Assembly (NCBI GenBank): GCA_012845835.1
Contig: JABAKD010000016.1
Location: forward strand, 23,482,573 to 23,546,572
Reading direction: 5' to 3'
DNA length: 64,000 bases
Source: Undaria pinnatifida
Lineage: Eukaryota; Sar; Phaeophyceae; Laminariales; Alariaceae
Below, piece after piece: positions 39,401 through 48,944 of the stretch. The translations under genes were made by a program, and so were the position numbers. Positions within the stretch are counted from its first letter, which is position 1; each line of letters begins with the position of its first letter. Under the pieces are notes generated by a model that ran no database searches, had not been told where the DNA came from, and saw only the letters and a list, made by a program, of their open reading frames with translations.

Positions 39401-42393
39401 GTCTACCTTTCTTTGCTGTTGCACAAACCTTCTGTGTCTTCATTCAGGTTCTTGACTGAAAACTCGGGCCTGCAATGCGTCCCCTCCGCGTAAGTGATGT
39501 GGGTAGGGGATGGAAAATCATTGGTTGGTATTCATATGCGTGTATGGGTTGTATTCGCCTGCGGCCCCTGGCTTGGCCTCGTTGGCAAGCAATTGTACAT
39601 TGCTGTAAATGAATCGGAGAGATGGATGCGTGACGGGGTTGTTCATCACTCGCTCTGATAATGCGCTAGACTATATATGGTATTATTTTCTTCTTTATAC
39701 AATATGGTGTCAACTCCGATTATGACGGGAATGGCCAATCGTGCATGCACAGCGCTGGCTCGTGTAAAGACTAGTTTTCCCTTCCGACGATCTGCCCTGA
39801 ACCCAAACCTGTACTCGCATCGTCGACCCCTGTTTTGAGCCGGTTTGGCAAACGCAGAACCTTCTCCGACGCCTCCACCTCAGCTGACGCTCCACAGGTG
39901 GACGCCTCTGACGTGTGCGGTAAGAATCGGCGGAGTCCAAGTTGAATTGTGGACCTCTTTCCGCAAACGTCGGGGGCGAAGAACTCCTACCACTGTTGTC
40001 AACGGCATGTCGTTATCAACGGAAACTATTATGGGCGTTGCGATAGAATGATCAAGGGCCGCAGTGGTTCCCTCTTTCGGAGCATTTACGAACCCCACAT
40101 TGTACTCAGATAATCCATTGTTAGGGTAATTTCGCGACGTAGGCTGATGTTCTTAGTTTTGCATACGGTTTGATCTATGTCAACGACGTACCTGAAAATT
40201 GAGCCTAATCTTGCCCAATAAATGTCTGCCCTTTCGTTACCTCTGTTCTCTGCCGCCCACGCCTCTGTTCTCTGCCGCACACGCGAATCGGCAAACAGAA
40301 TGTACCCCACTCACCGCGGTTACGTGTGCAGATGGTCAAACTTGTGTGCCTGGAGCCGACGGTTACACTTGCAGTGGTAAGTTTCTTATGGAACTATATA
40401 ATCTATTTTACACCTCACTAATGCCGTGAGCGTGTAGCAACTGGTGTTCTCTTCTCTACGGTACTCCAGTAGGCGAAACCATGGGCAATACGTCCGGCAA
40501 ACATGACGAAGGGTAGGGAAGGCAGGAAGAAAGGGAGGCCAGAAGAAGGAAAAATGCACCTCCACCGAACGCCCAACCGTGTAATGATCGGCGTCAACCT
40601 AGACACAACGTGCCATGCGCCTTCTATGATTGTTCACGTCTCGCGACCGATACTCGTGTATGGGACATGTCGGGAATGTTACAACTACAAGCACCAGGGC
40701 ATTTGAGTAGTCTACCGTTGTCCTGAACTGTTTAAGTGCTTTTGCACATGAGCCTGCCGTATGGCGTCTGGGCTTCGTTCGAGGCAGAAGCCGCTTGCGG
40801 AATGCCCCTAGAAGAAGCCAGTCGCAACGTCCTCGGTTTTTCGTCAGCAAGAAATATGCTAGAAATATTTCAAGCCCGCCTTTATATAGCCCAGAATCAA
40901 CAGCATCAACGATCGACTCTCTCCGTTGAAATCATTACCTTGTTCCCTGGATGGACAGAGATGTGGCTTCACGCCTACAATGGCGAAAACGCAAATGTTG
41001 CCATTAGCAATACTAAGTTGATCCTACGGGACGTTCGGCAAGCATCAAATATTTTTCAGGACCCATGATACGAGAGGGGTGGCGGCTGCATTTTGTGAGG
41101 GCCCTAACTGAGGGACCTCTATACTCCACCCTGAGGAAGATACAGAGAAAGTAATGAAATTAAGCCGGAGGAAAATTCTTAAAGCAGCTGACGAAAGCAA
41201 CTTTGAAACGCGAATCGTGTTGAGACGGTATTAGGCACTTCCCAACGGTCAAGTAGCACGGAAACCCTTAATATGTTGGCCCAAACAGCGGTAATCCGAT
41301 CGTACTGCATGCCACGCTGTCCCTACGACGACGCAACTGTGTCCGCAAAGAGTGCCAGTGAAAGTTTTCCTGCAGTTCAACCCTTCGTAGATGAGTCAAA
41401 CCATGGTTTTATGTACATCACCCGCATCATCCGCCGTGACATCCCGCCGCTTATTCAAACTATGCAGTTTGCGACCCAGGGACAAGCATGTGTGGTGACC
41501 CACACATGCAAGGCTTCCGCGGCCAGCAGATTGACTGGTCCGGTGTCGACAACAACTGGTACTGCATCGTCTCCGATGACACCGACAGCATCAGCGTCAA
41601 CGTCCGGCTCAACGCTCCTCTACCCGCGGAGTTTCCAGACCGCCAGCTCATTACCGGCCTTAGCGTCATGTCACAGGGTCATTCGCTCGTTATCGAGGTG
41701 ATAAACCCGTACGATGTCAACACTGCCGGCTGCCCCCCCAGCATGTCCACCTGCCTTTCCAACGGTGGACTCCGCGCTGTTGTCGACGGCGAGGAGGTAG
41801 ACAGCCTTCTTCGTTTCTCCAAAGACGAGTATGTGACGGACGGCATTGCTATGTCCGCGTCCAATCTACCTGTGGAGTGTCGGCAGTTCGGAGGGGACAA
41901 AATATGGGCTCGCATGTACGACGAGATGCTGCACGGCAACCGCGAATTGGCCGTGGAGGAAACGTTCGAGGACTGGATTCTACGTTTCGACCACATGGCC
42001 GCCCCCGACTGGTGCACGCAATACATCGCACAGAAAGACCTCGCCGATGTGCAGTCCATCTACTCGGTCTTCAAGATAATGACTTCCTCTGTCACGGTGC
42101 GCCTCCACGTCGGCACAAACTTCCAAGGCAATGGGGACGTTAACTGGGATGGTCGTGTCCTCCCCGACTTGGAGTTCTGGCAGATGGACGTAGGTTTTGA
42201 AGGTCTGTCTGTGGACAACGAGTCGCTCACCGGCATTCTGGGTGAGACGGCCCGCCCGGTTCAGGACAAGGATGGACATAAAATAATGCAGGGGCATAGG
42301 GCGATCCGTGGAACTGTCGAGGACTACCGCGTGTCAAGCCCCCTCGGCACCGACTTTGCGCTCAAAACCAAGAAAATGGACAACTCCCCCTGA
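30403..42393 (+). CDS. LRR-EGF-vWD-type extracellular protein gene (exon-cassette gene, 5' end not found)
   Basis: The spliced parts give an N-terminal LRR cap, up to seven LRRs, a C-terminal cap, an EGF-like module and a long final exon opening with CGDPH, as in von Willebrand D domains. All LRR-region exons are phase 2 at both ends; EGF and final exons meet in phase 1. LRR ectodomains bind other proteins or glycans. In brown algae, from memory, similar 72-bp LRR exons occur in families proposed as pathogen receptors. No kinase, GTPase or membrane segment follows, so the product is probably secreted or wall-bound. Exon A2 is frameshifted and the link from cap to EGF is unresolved, so this may be a pseudogene or need exon skipping. 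Confidence 0.75.
30493..33138 (+). other. first large intron of the LRR gene
   Basis: About 2.6 kb without recognisable exons. Open frames here (for example 30642-31184 on the - strand) lack motifs. From about 32490 the sequence is homologous to the intron that follows exon A1 (from about 33498), so part of an older A unit lies here without its exon. Confidence 0.6.
32490..32983 (+). repeat. truncated A-type unit (intron part only)
   Basis: It starts CGACGGCGGCAGCC, exactly as at 33498 and nearly as at 36446, and runs in parallel to the next unit (TGACAGGTAG, CCGAATACGG, GCACAAGGTTGGGTTGTGTG). The preceding half with an LRR exon is absent. Confidence 0.75.
33139..33210 (+). CDS. LRR exon A1 (72 bp)
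   Basis: Acceptor CATATAAG, donor GTGAGT, length exactly 72 bp, phase 2 at both ends. It encodes LYLNNNVMTTLPSNVF followed by AGLGALTHL, one complete 24-residue LRR (LxLxxNxLxxLPxxxFxxLxxL, with Val in place of the first consensus Leu after the Asn). Confidence 0.88.
34135..34213 (+). CDS. LRR exon A2, broken by a 7-bp duplication
   Basis: Same acceptor context (ACATAAG) and donor GTGAGT as A1. It begins LYLGGNNLASLPSNVF. The heptamer AGCTCTG is repeated (GGAGCTCTGAGCTCTGACCC), making 79 bp instead of 72 and shifting the frame before the exon end. Including this exon would disrupt everything downstream. Leaving it out would not, since the neighbouring exons are in matching phase. Confidence 0.85.
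35015..35086 (+). CDS. LRR exon B1 (72 bp)
   Basis: Acceptor CTGTGTCAG, donor GTGAGT, 72 bp, phase 2 at both ends. It encodes LYLQANNIPSLPVDAF followed by TGLSSVEL. This is a different LRR subtype from the A exons. Confidence 0.88.
36092..36163 (+). CDS. LRR exon A3 (72 bp)
   Basis: Acceptor CCGTAAG, donor GTGAGT, 72 bp, phase 2. The first base is A instead of the usual G and the start reads AAACATT, giving LNIGGNNLVTLPSNVF then ADLGTLTHL. Tyr of the LYL motif is replaced by Asn. Confidence 0.82.
37091..37162 (+). CDS. LRR exon A4 (72 bp)
   Basis: Acceptor CCATAAG, donor GTGAGT, 72 bp, phase 2. It encodes LYIHYDNLVTLPSNVF then ADLGALTHL. Compared with A1 there are ten base differences in the first 24 positions and four in the remaining 48. 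Confidence 0.86.
37933..38004 (+). CDS. LRR exon B2 (72 bp)
   Basis: Acceptor CTATGTCAG, donor GTGAGT, 72 bp, phase 2. It encodes LYLQFNQISSLPVDAF then TGLLSVEE. Compared with B1, changes include the two exposed beta-strand positions and the last residues. Confidence 0.87.
39013..39093 (+). CDS. LRR exon C (81 bp)
   Basis: Acceptor GTCGACAG, donor GTGAGT, phase 2 at both ends. It encodes LNLNSNSLTTLPEGVF then ENLGSDGSLRQL, an LRR with three extra residues near the end. The exon and its introns are not part of the duplicated blocks. Confidence 0.82.
39448..39489 (+). CDS. LRR gene exon: C-terminal cap start
   Basis: Acceptor CATTCAG and donor GTAAGT bound 42 bp in phase 2. It reads LFLTENSGLQCVPS, a shortened LRR leading to a cysteine, as at the start of LRR C-terminal caps. 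Confidence 0.65.
39898..39919 (+). CDS. possible 22-bp microexon of the LRR gene
   Basis: CCACAG and GTAAGA flank 22 bp. Read as VDASDVC plus one base, it would join in frame to the EGF exon to give a DVCECTP sequence. However, the preceding cap exon ends in phase 2 rather than phase 0, so either an exon is missing between them or the frame is broken here. Confidence 0.35.
40241..40284 (+). repeat. 22-bp tandem duplication before the EGF exon
   Basis: CCTCTGTTCTCTGCCGC followed by CACGC occurs twice in a row. It provides a doubled pyrimidine-rich stretch upstream of the EGF exon acceptor. Confidence 0.75.
40299..40376 (+). CDS. LRR gene exon: EGF-like module
   Basis: Acceptor GCAAACAG, donor GTAAGT, 78 bp, phase 1 at both ends. 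It encodes ECTPLTAVTCADGQTCVPG then ADGYTCS with four cysteines and the G-Y-x-C ending typical of EGF-like domains. Phase 1-1 exons are usual for shuffled EGF modules. Confidence 0.75.
41468..42393 (+). CDS. LRR gene final exon: von Willebrand D-like domain and unknown C-terminus
   Basis: The frame is open from before 41488 to the TGA at 42391-42393. Two acceptors fit phase 1 and join the EGF exon: CTATGCAG before 41468 and GACCCAG before 41480. The exon then reads SMCGDPHMQGFRGQQIDW; CGDPH-x-x-x-F is the hallmark start of a vWF type D domain. Further cysteines follow (CPPSMSTC, VECRQF, WCTQY). The last 150 residues are acidic and unrecognised, ending RGTVEDYRVSSPLGTDF and a Lys-rich tail. 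No transmembrane helix is seen. Composition and length make it the most clearly coding stretch in the window. Confidence 0.85.
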
Positions 42394-45036
42394 CGCAATC
42401 ATCCACGTGCATCCGTACCCGCGCATCTGCCCAATGCGGCCATGAATGAGACGTGCAACGCTCTGCCGTCTGATGTTCGCCGCATTTTACGTAGAACAAT
42501 TTGCCATTAGACGTCGAGGGTGGTTGCGGTGATGGTACATGTAAGGAAAGGTCGTGTGGGTGGGCATTCTGGAGGGCTGAGTGGCAAGAGGTAGAGCTTG
42601 CTTTGGCACATTACGTCCGATGGCTGGTGACTCACCCCCGCCCCCCACCGCCTCATGCAGTATCACGCGGTGGGGTTTCTGGCGACACGCTGTGGGATTC
42701 CCGGCGCCGGGCCGTTTGAAAATATATGTTTGTGCCCACGTCACCGATGATATACTCCGGAGTATATAGTAACACCATTAACTATGAAGGGTTAGCGTGG
42801 CTGAGAGGTAAATTTTAAGACGTGGCATTGATTGAAAGCCAAACGTTACAATGCGTAGTAGGCACACACACAGTGACGCCGCCGTCACGTCCTCTCTTTG
42901 TCAGAACAGGCTCTTTCAGGTCGTAAGCGATGCTCTCCAAGTTCTGGGGGGAAGGATAAATACGGACATCGCAGGAAATGGCTGCGGGGCCGATTTATAT
43001 TTTATTTGTATTACGCGATAAAATACCTAACGAATACATGATGGTTGGTGAGGTTTATGCGGACTGCACGGCGCAGGCATATTAACACTGTATTCCGCAC
43101 GTTGGAATCTCGGTGTTGTTGTGCTCAGTAGTTAGGCTGACGTTGTGCCTTCGCTTGAATGGCTTATCCGGGTGTCCGCATAGGTCTGTATGTGTGCCAT
43201 CACCGGTATCCACGTCAACACCACATCCTTGAGTATACGATGGCATTTACATTTAGGCGGGGAGGTAGTTCAACCAATGTTCGAACGTTGGCAAGAGACA
43301 CGAGCCTTGCGCATTTTACATAGTACGTCTAGCTGTGACGAAAAGAACATGCCACTCTCTACGCCTGGTGATCCTTCACCAGTGTTAGCATACCTGCAGG
43401 CAGGTTTTCAACTCGAAGAAGGGTTCGAAAAGCGTGTGGTGCACGCGTAGCCTCAGGCAGGTCGGAGGCTTGCTACACAGCCCCGAAAAACACGATCGTG
43501 AGGCATGGACGTACGGCTCGTCTTTAAGACATATCATGCGTCAAACGTCAGAGAGCCCACGCGGCAGTTATGCTGGGTATTTGTTGGCCTTGGCTGGGTC
43601 CTACTCGTTCGTTTACGACTATGAAAGATAAGGTTGAAGTCCCGTCCTACGAGTTTGAACACCGGGGCTCCTAAACCAAAATCGTCGAAAACTTGTCTTT
43701 TTTTTGCGATAAGAACGGTTTGTACACCCAAGGCACGGGTTTGTCTATCGAGTATTTATTTTTAGTATGTAGCTCCTCAGGCGGTTACGGGCCTCTCAGG
43801 GAATGAAAACGGTGCGCCTCTATCGTGGCATGAGTCGAACTAAGAAACTTAAGACGTAGAAGTACACCTTGAGCAATTTGTCGATATGTAGCCGGAGTTC
43901 ATATAGGGGCATTTGGCGTCTGTGTATGAGGTGAATATTGACTCAGTCCCAGTACGGTCTAAACGTGCGTTATCATGGCTTCCCGGCGGAGCCACGTCAT
44001 ATGCCCAACGTGTCGCTGACATCCACAAAGGCTGTTTGTTTTGTACCCTTGTAACATATGCATTGGAATTGATTCGGTCGGAGGAGAACCAACGGGTGTG
44101 GAAATGGGCGTTTCTGAGCGGCGAAGAGTAAAGGGGCCCAAGTAGACTCGGAGTTCGTTTGTGTATGCCGAAATACACCCCCTGTCCCGCGCGTTGATAT
44201 ATTTTGGTGATGGCGCACACTCATGCCACATGTTAGTGAAACATGCGATTGTTTCCAGATATCGGAGAATAATATACATGGCACATCCATAATGTTTACA
44301 CAAGTGATCGTTGAGGCCCGATCGTTCTTGATCAATGGGTTGTCGTTCTCACGCGAGCATGTTGGCTTGTTTAGGACATGTCTTAGTACACAAACGCAAA
44401 AAAATGATATTCTCGCTCGTGTCATTATCCACGATTCATGTTGAGACTAACACGACGAATGTCTGATTAGAGATTGACCAGACAAATCCACTGTGTGTAT
44501 CCGCTACATGTCACACTACCAGTAACTAGTTTTTCTGCACATCATTCCGGGCAGACAGGAGCTCTCATATCGAATGTAAAATATCAACTATTACGCGAAG
44601 TCAGCGAGATGAGCGTTCGGCATTTTCTCGATCGCGTCACGAATCCATGGCCCGCAAAAACGTTCATCTCGTACCGCTATTCACTGACCACAAGGCAGGC
44701 GTGTGCTAGAAAATACAGCCATCGAATCCACCTCAATTGGACGAAATACGAGCCGAACGGGCGGGTCGCCGAAGGTGGGCCATAAGGGAATCAACCAGGA
44801 AACCCGCGCATACCGACCCAGTCACTTATAATAAATAGGCAACGGTGTGTCATGGAGAGGACTCCACTTCAACACCACCCCGCCCCACACTCAATGGGTG
44901 GTGGGCCCTGGGCACGAGCTACTGCTGCTAGGAGACATCGAGCTTCACTCTCTTCTCGTGTTGTGCTCCTACCGAAAAAAACTTATCTCCTAGATTGGGA
45001 ACAGCACACACTTCCAGTAGATCGTTACCATGTAAC
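42394..45036. other. no gene recognised
   Basis: Downstream of the LRR gene. Many short frames on both strands (for example 43997-44425 on the - strand) lack motifs and conserved splice patterns. Confidence 0.4.
42750..42767. promoter_or_regulatory. perfect 18-bp palindrome
   Basis: ATATACTCCGGAGTATAT is its own reverse complement. It lies about 360 bp after the LRR gene stop codon. A protein-binding site is possible, but nothing else supports it. Confidence 0.35.
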
Positions 45037-45339
45037 ACCAAAGCTACAGTATGGGGGAGCACTCCTGGGCCCTCGCTTTTCAGTGGTTCTGGCTCACTCA
45101 CCCGAGTGACCCTCCTGCTCCTTTTCCGCCTTACGTTTGTCCTGTATAGTGTTTTTGGGACATGTCACACCACAACGGAATTGTCACTTAGAGGCCGCGT
45201 TAATACAATCGCCCCTAAGAACTGTTTTACTGTGACGTCTTCATATTCACTCGGTCGAGTGGCCCAAAGCCGGCAGCGGAAAAGAGGACATGCAACCTTG
45301 GTTCTAACTCTAAGATAATCCCCTACCCGTAATGCGACC
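45037..45339. mobile_element. CACTCG-family MITE, old copy
   Basis: The left end ACCAAAGCTACAGTATGGGG resembles the family ends, and GGCTCACTCACCCGAGTGAC and CACTCGGTCGAGTGGCCC lie at the expected subterminal places. The right end is strongly diverged (CCCTACCCGTAATGCGACC). Confidence 0.5.
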
Positions 45340-46129
45340 ACCGTTAGTGTCCTTGGGCTAGAGACTACTGCACTATCCAATAATACACACGACGTTGCAG
45401 CCGATCTAGTAGGCCACAAGTTGGAAAAACTGACATTTTGGCAGGTACCATATCGTGCGACGCCACCGTATCAATCATCTTGACACTTCCGATATCCGCC
45501 ATTGTACCTGGGAAAGTTGGAACGGTCTCATAAGGGTCGGGCGTCTCTGGTCCGGATACGGCAGTTGCGAGTTTATCGTTCTCGCTGTATCTAGTGCTTT
45601 CTGCAAGGCCACCTGGACGAAATCACCTCGGTCACGCTTCCCGTCGGTAGCAGTATCCGCAAAGTTCTCCGCACTAGCTCTTGGATTTACGGACTGAACT
45701 CGGGGTGCATCAAGCACCCTATCTACGTTCGTCGCCGGCACCGACCTAAGCAGCAATGGGCAGTCCTGGGTGCCGATGCATTTCTGGTGGAGCATGAGAA
45801 CGAACATATCATGCCAGCCGTGCTATAGGGTGTCGCGGAGGTAACTGAATGACAATGGAGGTTCGTACAGTCTGGTTGACCCTGCTCTTGATGTCGCCGA
45901 CCAAATATTCCGTATGCGTGGTCTTATTTGCGTGCTATTTGTTGTGTGCCTCCCTGAGCTGGTCCCGTTAGACAAAGGTATATTCAAGGGTTGTTCCGCC
46001 CGTGTTCGTGGTGCGGCCATCGTCTACATTTCCACGTTGGGCGCCTTGTGCGTTGATTCCGTCTTCTATCCCAAGTGCTATTTCTGTGGTAGGCAGGCAT
46101 ACCGCGAGACCTCTTGCACTGCCGTGTCC
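45340..46129. other. no gene recognised
   Basis: A short Cys-rich + strand frame (45914-46144) contains KCYFCGRQAY but has no further support and runs into the tandem duplication. Confidence 0.3.
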
Positions 46130-46531
46130 AGCACTTGCCCGTGAATCATTCCTTCTTCGTCATGGACCTCCTTGTTGAGGTGGACGCCTTCAACGAAATA
46201 CTACGGCATGACAGGATGTTCCATGAGACGCGATATCATGGAATATCAGGGTGAATTCTTGAGGTGTATGCCACGATGCAATACATTCTTCGGCGCGATG
46301 TACTCCACGTCAAGGAGAGCATTTCAGCACTCGCCCGTGACTTATTTCATCATTCCTTCTTCGTCATGGACCTCCTTGTTGTGGTGGACGCCTTCAACGA
46401 AATACTACGGCATGACAGGATGTTTCATGAGACGCGATATCATGGAATATCAGGGTGAACTCTTTAGGTGTATGCCACGATGCAATACATTTTTCGGCGC
46501 GATGTACTCCACGTCAAGGAGAGCATTTCAA
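46130..46531 (+). repeat. 205-bp tandem duplication
   Basis: CATTCCTTCTTCGTCATGG occurs at 46147 and 46351, and the following 185 bp (CGCCTTCAACGAAATACTAC, TGCCACGATGCAATACATTC) are repeated with few changes. The high similarity suggests a fairly recent event. A 187-codon frame spans both units because they stay in phase. Confidence 0.88.
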
Positions 46532-48697
46532 ACCGCATGTGTTCCGTGCGGGGTCTTCTACATCGCCCATTGCTCCAACCTCACTTCAAACCCGGCGCGA
46601 TTGTTAGGTTGCTCTTGCAGTAATTTGTTGGTCCCAACCACACGATATCTAACGCCGCGGTTTCTGACGAGGGTGCGCGGGCATTTCTTGAGGGACCATA
46701 TTACTTCAACATCTATTTTCCCGCAACAACGTTGAGCTAAAGTCTCTCGGTTAACCGCGTTGGTGTGTCTCTGAGGCGGTACCTACCTTGTTTTCACCGC
46801 GTCTTCTGCGTAGATGGGCAGCATATCCTTCCATCGACGGTGTTGCTGTTGCGGTCTCTACATTTGGTATCACCAAGATTGCCGATATGGTCTTCTTGCA
46901 CTATACAATACTGAACACATACCGGACCATGGTATCGGTCAGGCTATTTGAAGGTGGTTGCCTTTGTGACTCAATCCACCATCCCGTCCCGTAACTGGAC
47001 AGCGGGGTGGTGCATACCCACGCCGTAGGTGGCGCCAAGAGGACAGCGTAGATCGAAACACACGAGGTGGACCGCCCGCACCACCGATGTCCAGGCAGCC
47101 GCTTCGTTGACTCCCTCAAACTATGCAGCACATCACCAAAATTCGAGATTGTGATAGGACCAACTCGCACCACTAGCCAAAGCAATCTCTGCGGAATAAA
47201 TTCAACAGACAGGGTAAAATAGGTTTCGCCCAATCTCACAGCACATGGCGCAAGATGTCCCCTTCGCCTAAGGTTGAACCTGTTCGACTCCACAAATGAA
47301 CCGGTAGGCAGAGTACGGGTGATCCTGAGGTTGGTTGATGACCCACACGAATGACGCTGCCGAACAACAATGTGGGTATCCCAGAAACAGACCGCTGTGG
47401 CACATAAACTCTACTCAGTTTATGTTACTTGAGAGATCTCCGTGTGTTCCCCGAGGTTATCGGCGTGCACCAGACATAATATCCTGCGAAGACGACCATT
47501 GTTCGTAGCGAGCAAAACCGACGCATATGCCCGGGCAGACAGAAGAGCACACCACCCCATTTTGATAGACCTCAGACGGGGTCGTCTCAGCTGGGTAACA
47601 GAGAGGCTTGGCGAGCTTTCCGGGAAACGATGATTTCGCACGTTGGGGGGTGTCAACGTGTAGATATCTTCATTCGTTCCAGGTTAACTGGATGTATATA
47701 CGACATTTGCCGTAGGGCACTGGGCTGTCGGTAGCTTGAAAAGTTTGGCCTTGTCTAGTTACTAATATTGTGGCACGCCAAGCCAACGTGCTCCGTACAT
47801 GTAGGCAGCAAAACAAATATAATTGGATTAGGATTTAAATGCCATCGCACGGCCACCAAACCGACAAAAAACCTCGACGACCGCGATCAATTTGCCACGG
47901 AGTTCGGCGGAGAAAGCCTGACGAGTTTATGCACAATTGTGCGCGCGGCTTCGGTTGGTCCGGAATTGTCGAAACGGTCAACAGAGGGACTCTTGCCATC
48001 AAAAGTAAGCAGTTTCATTCACCTATCCCTCCCCGGTAGTCGCTGGCTTACCGCGATTGATGGCCACTATCCACAAGGTTTTCGGCAATGCAGTCGAGAA
48101 CACGCGGGAGTTAGAAAGCACGAGGCGAGGCCCTCTCTACGCCGAACTAGTTAAGAGACCGCTGCGTGCGCTGTGTAGGTTTGGGCATGGCTTCTCTCCC
48201 GCGGGTTTTCCCTATTGGGGGAGGAACTGACCGAGTCGTCCCTGATGTCTACCGCCCGTCTCCGCATTCGGACGCTGGTGCCTTGACTTTGTTGCTTTTA
48301 CTGTAAGCTTCCCGAGGTCGAGCGGAGACTTAGCTTCGCCACGTGTACGGTCTTAGTGGATTTGTTTAACCTCGTCGACACTCACTCATAATGGGGTTAT
48401 CCATGCTCGGCGCCTGAAAGCGTCTGAATTAAAATCGGCGCACGAATACGCAAAAACGGCGAAACCGCTGGAAATTAACAGCCTAGAGCCTCAAACGGTG
48501 AATGGGCTGGACGAATGTGGGGTATCTCGTGGGCTGAGGCGCTTCTGTCGCTCGAATCGTCACTGATACGTAGTTTATACTCCGCCCGCGGCACGGCGAT
48601 AAAATGTACATGCAGGCCAGTGCTACAGTTCGACTTGTAGGTGGGGTGTTTGTGTCGTGCCCTTACCGCGATCGAGAATGGCCTCCTGGACGATACT
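46532..48697. other. no gene recognised
   Basis: A - strand frame of 130 codons (46901-47293) has mixed, protein-like composition (GETYFTLSVEFIPQRLLWLV) but no domain. Other frames are shorter. Confidence 0.3.
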
Positions 48698-48944
48698 CAG
48701 GCTACAGTGAGGGTGTGCTTTTCTTGCAGTGGCTCGTGGTCACTCGCGCGATTAACCCCCCACTCCGTGATGTTTTATGTTTGTGATAGATATCAATCCA
48801 CAGTGGAATGTTAAGCTTTGCTACGCCAAAAAACCTCCCCGGAGATTTTTCCCTGTGAGATGTGGATTCGCTCGTGCGAGTGGCTCAAACCCGATAGTTG
48901 AAGTTGGAGTATATCATAACATCCTCCCTACAGTACCCTTGGCC
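48698..48944. mobile_element. CACTCG-family MITE, diverged copy
   Basis: The left end contains AGGCTACAGTGAGGG and the right end, other strand, GGGTACTGTAGGGAGG. Subterminal GGTCACTCGCGCGATTAACC and CGCTCGTGCGAGTGGCTC match the family layout. Confidence 0.6.

Noticed and set aside
45600-45700. LRR exon remnant near GTCACGCTTCCCGTCGG
   Set aside because: A few bases resemble the LTTLP codons, but no frame gives the LRR consensus and there are no flanking splice sites.
46760-46900. Decayed A-type LRR exon (GGTACCTACCTTG, CCTTCCATCGACGG)
   Set aside because: Two short matches in the wrong spacing, compatible with chance.
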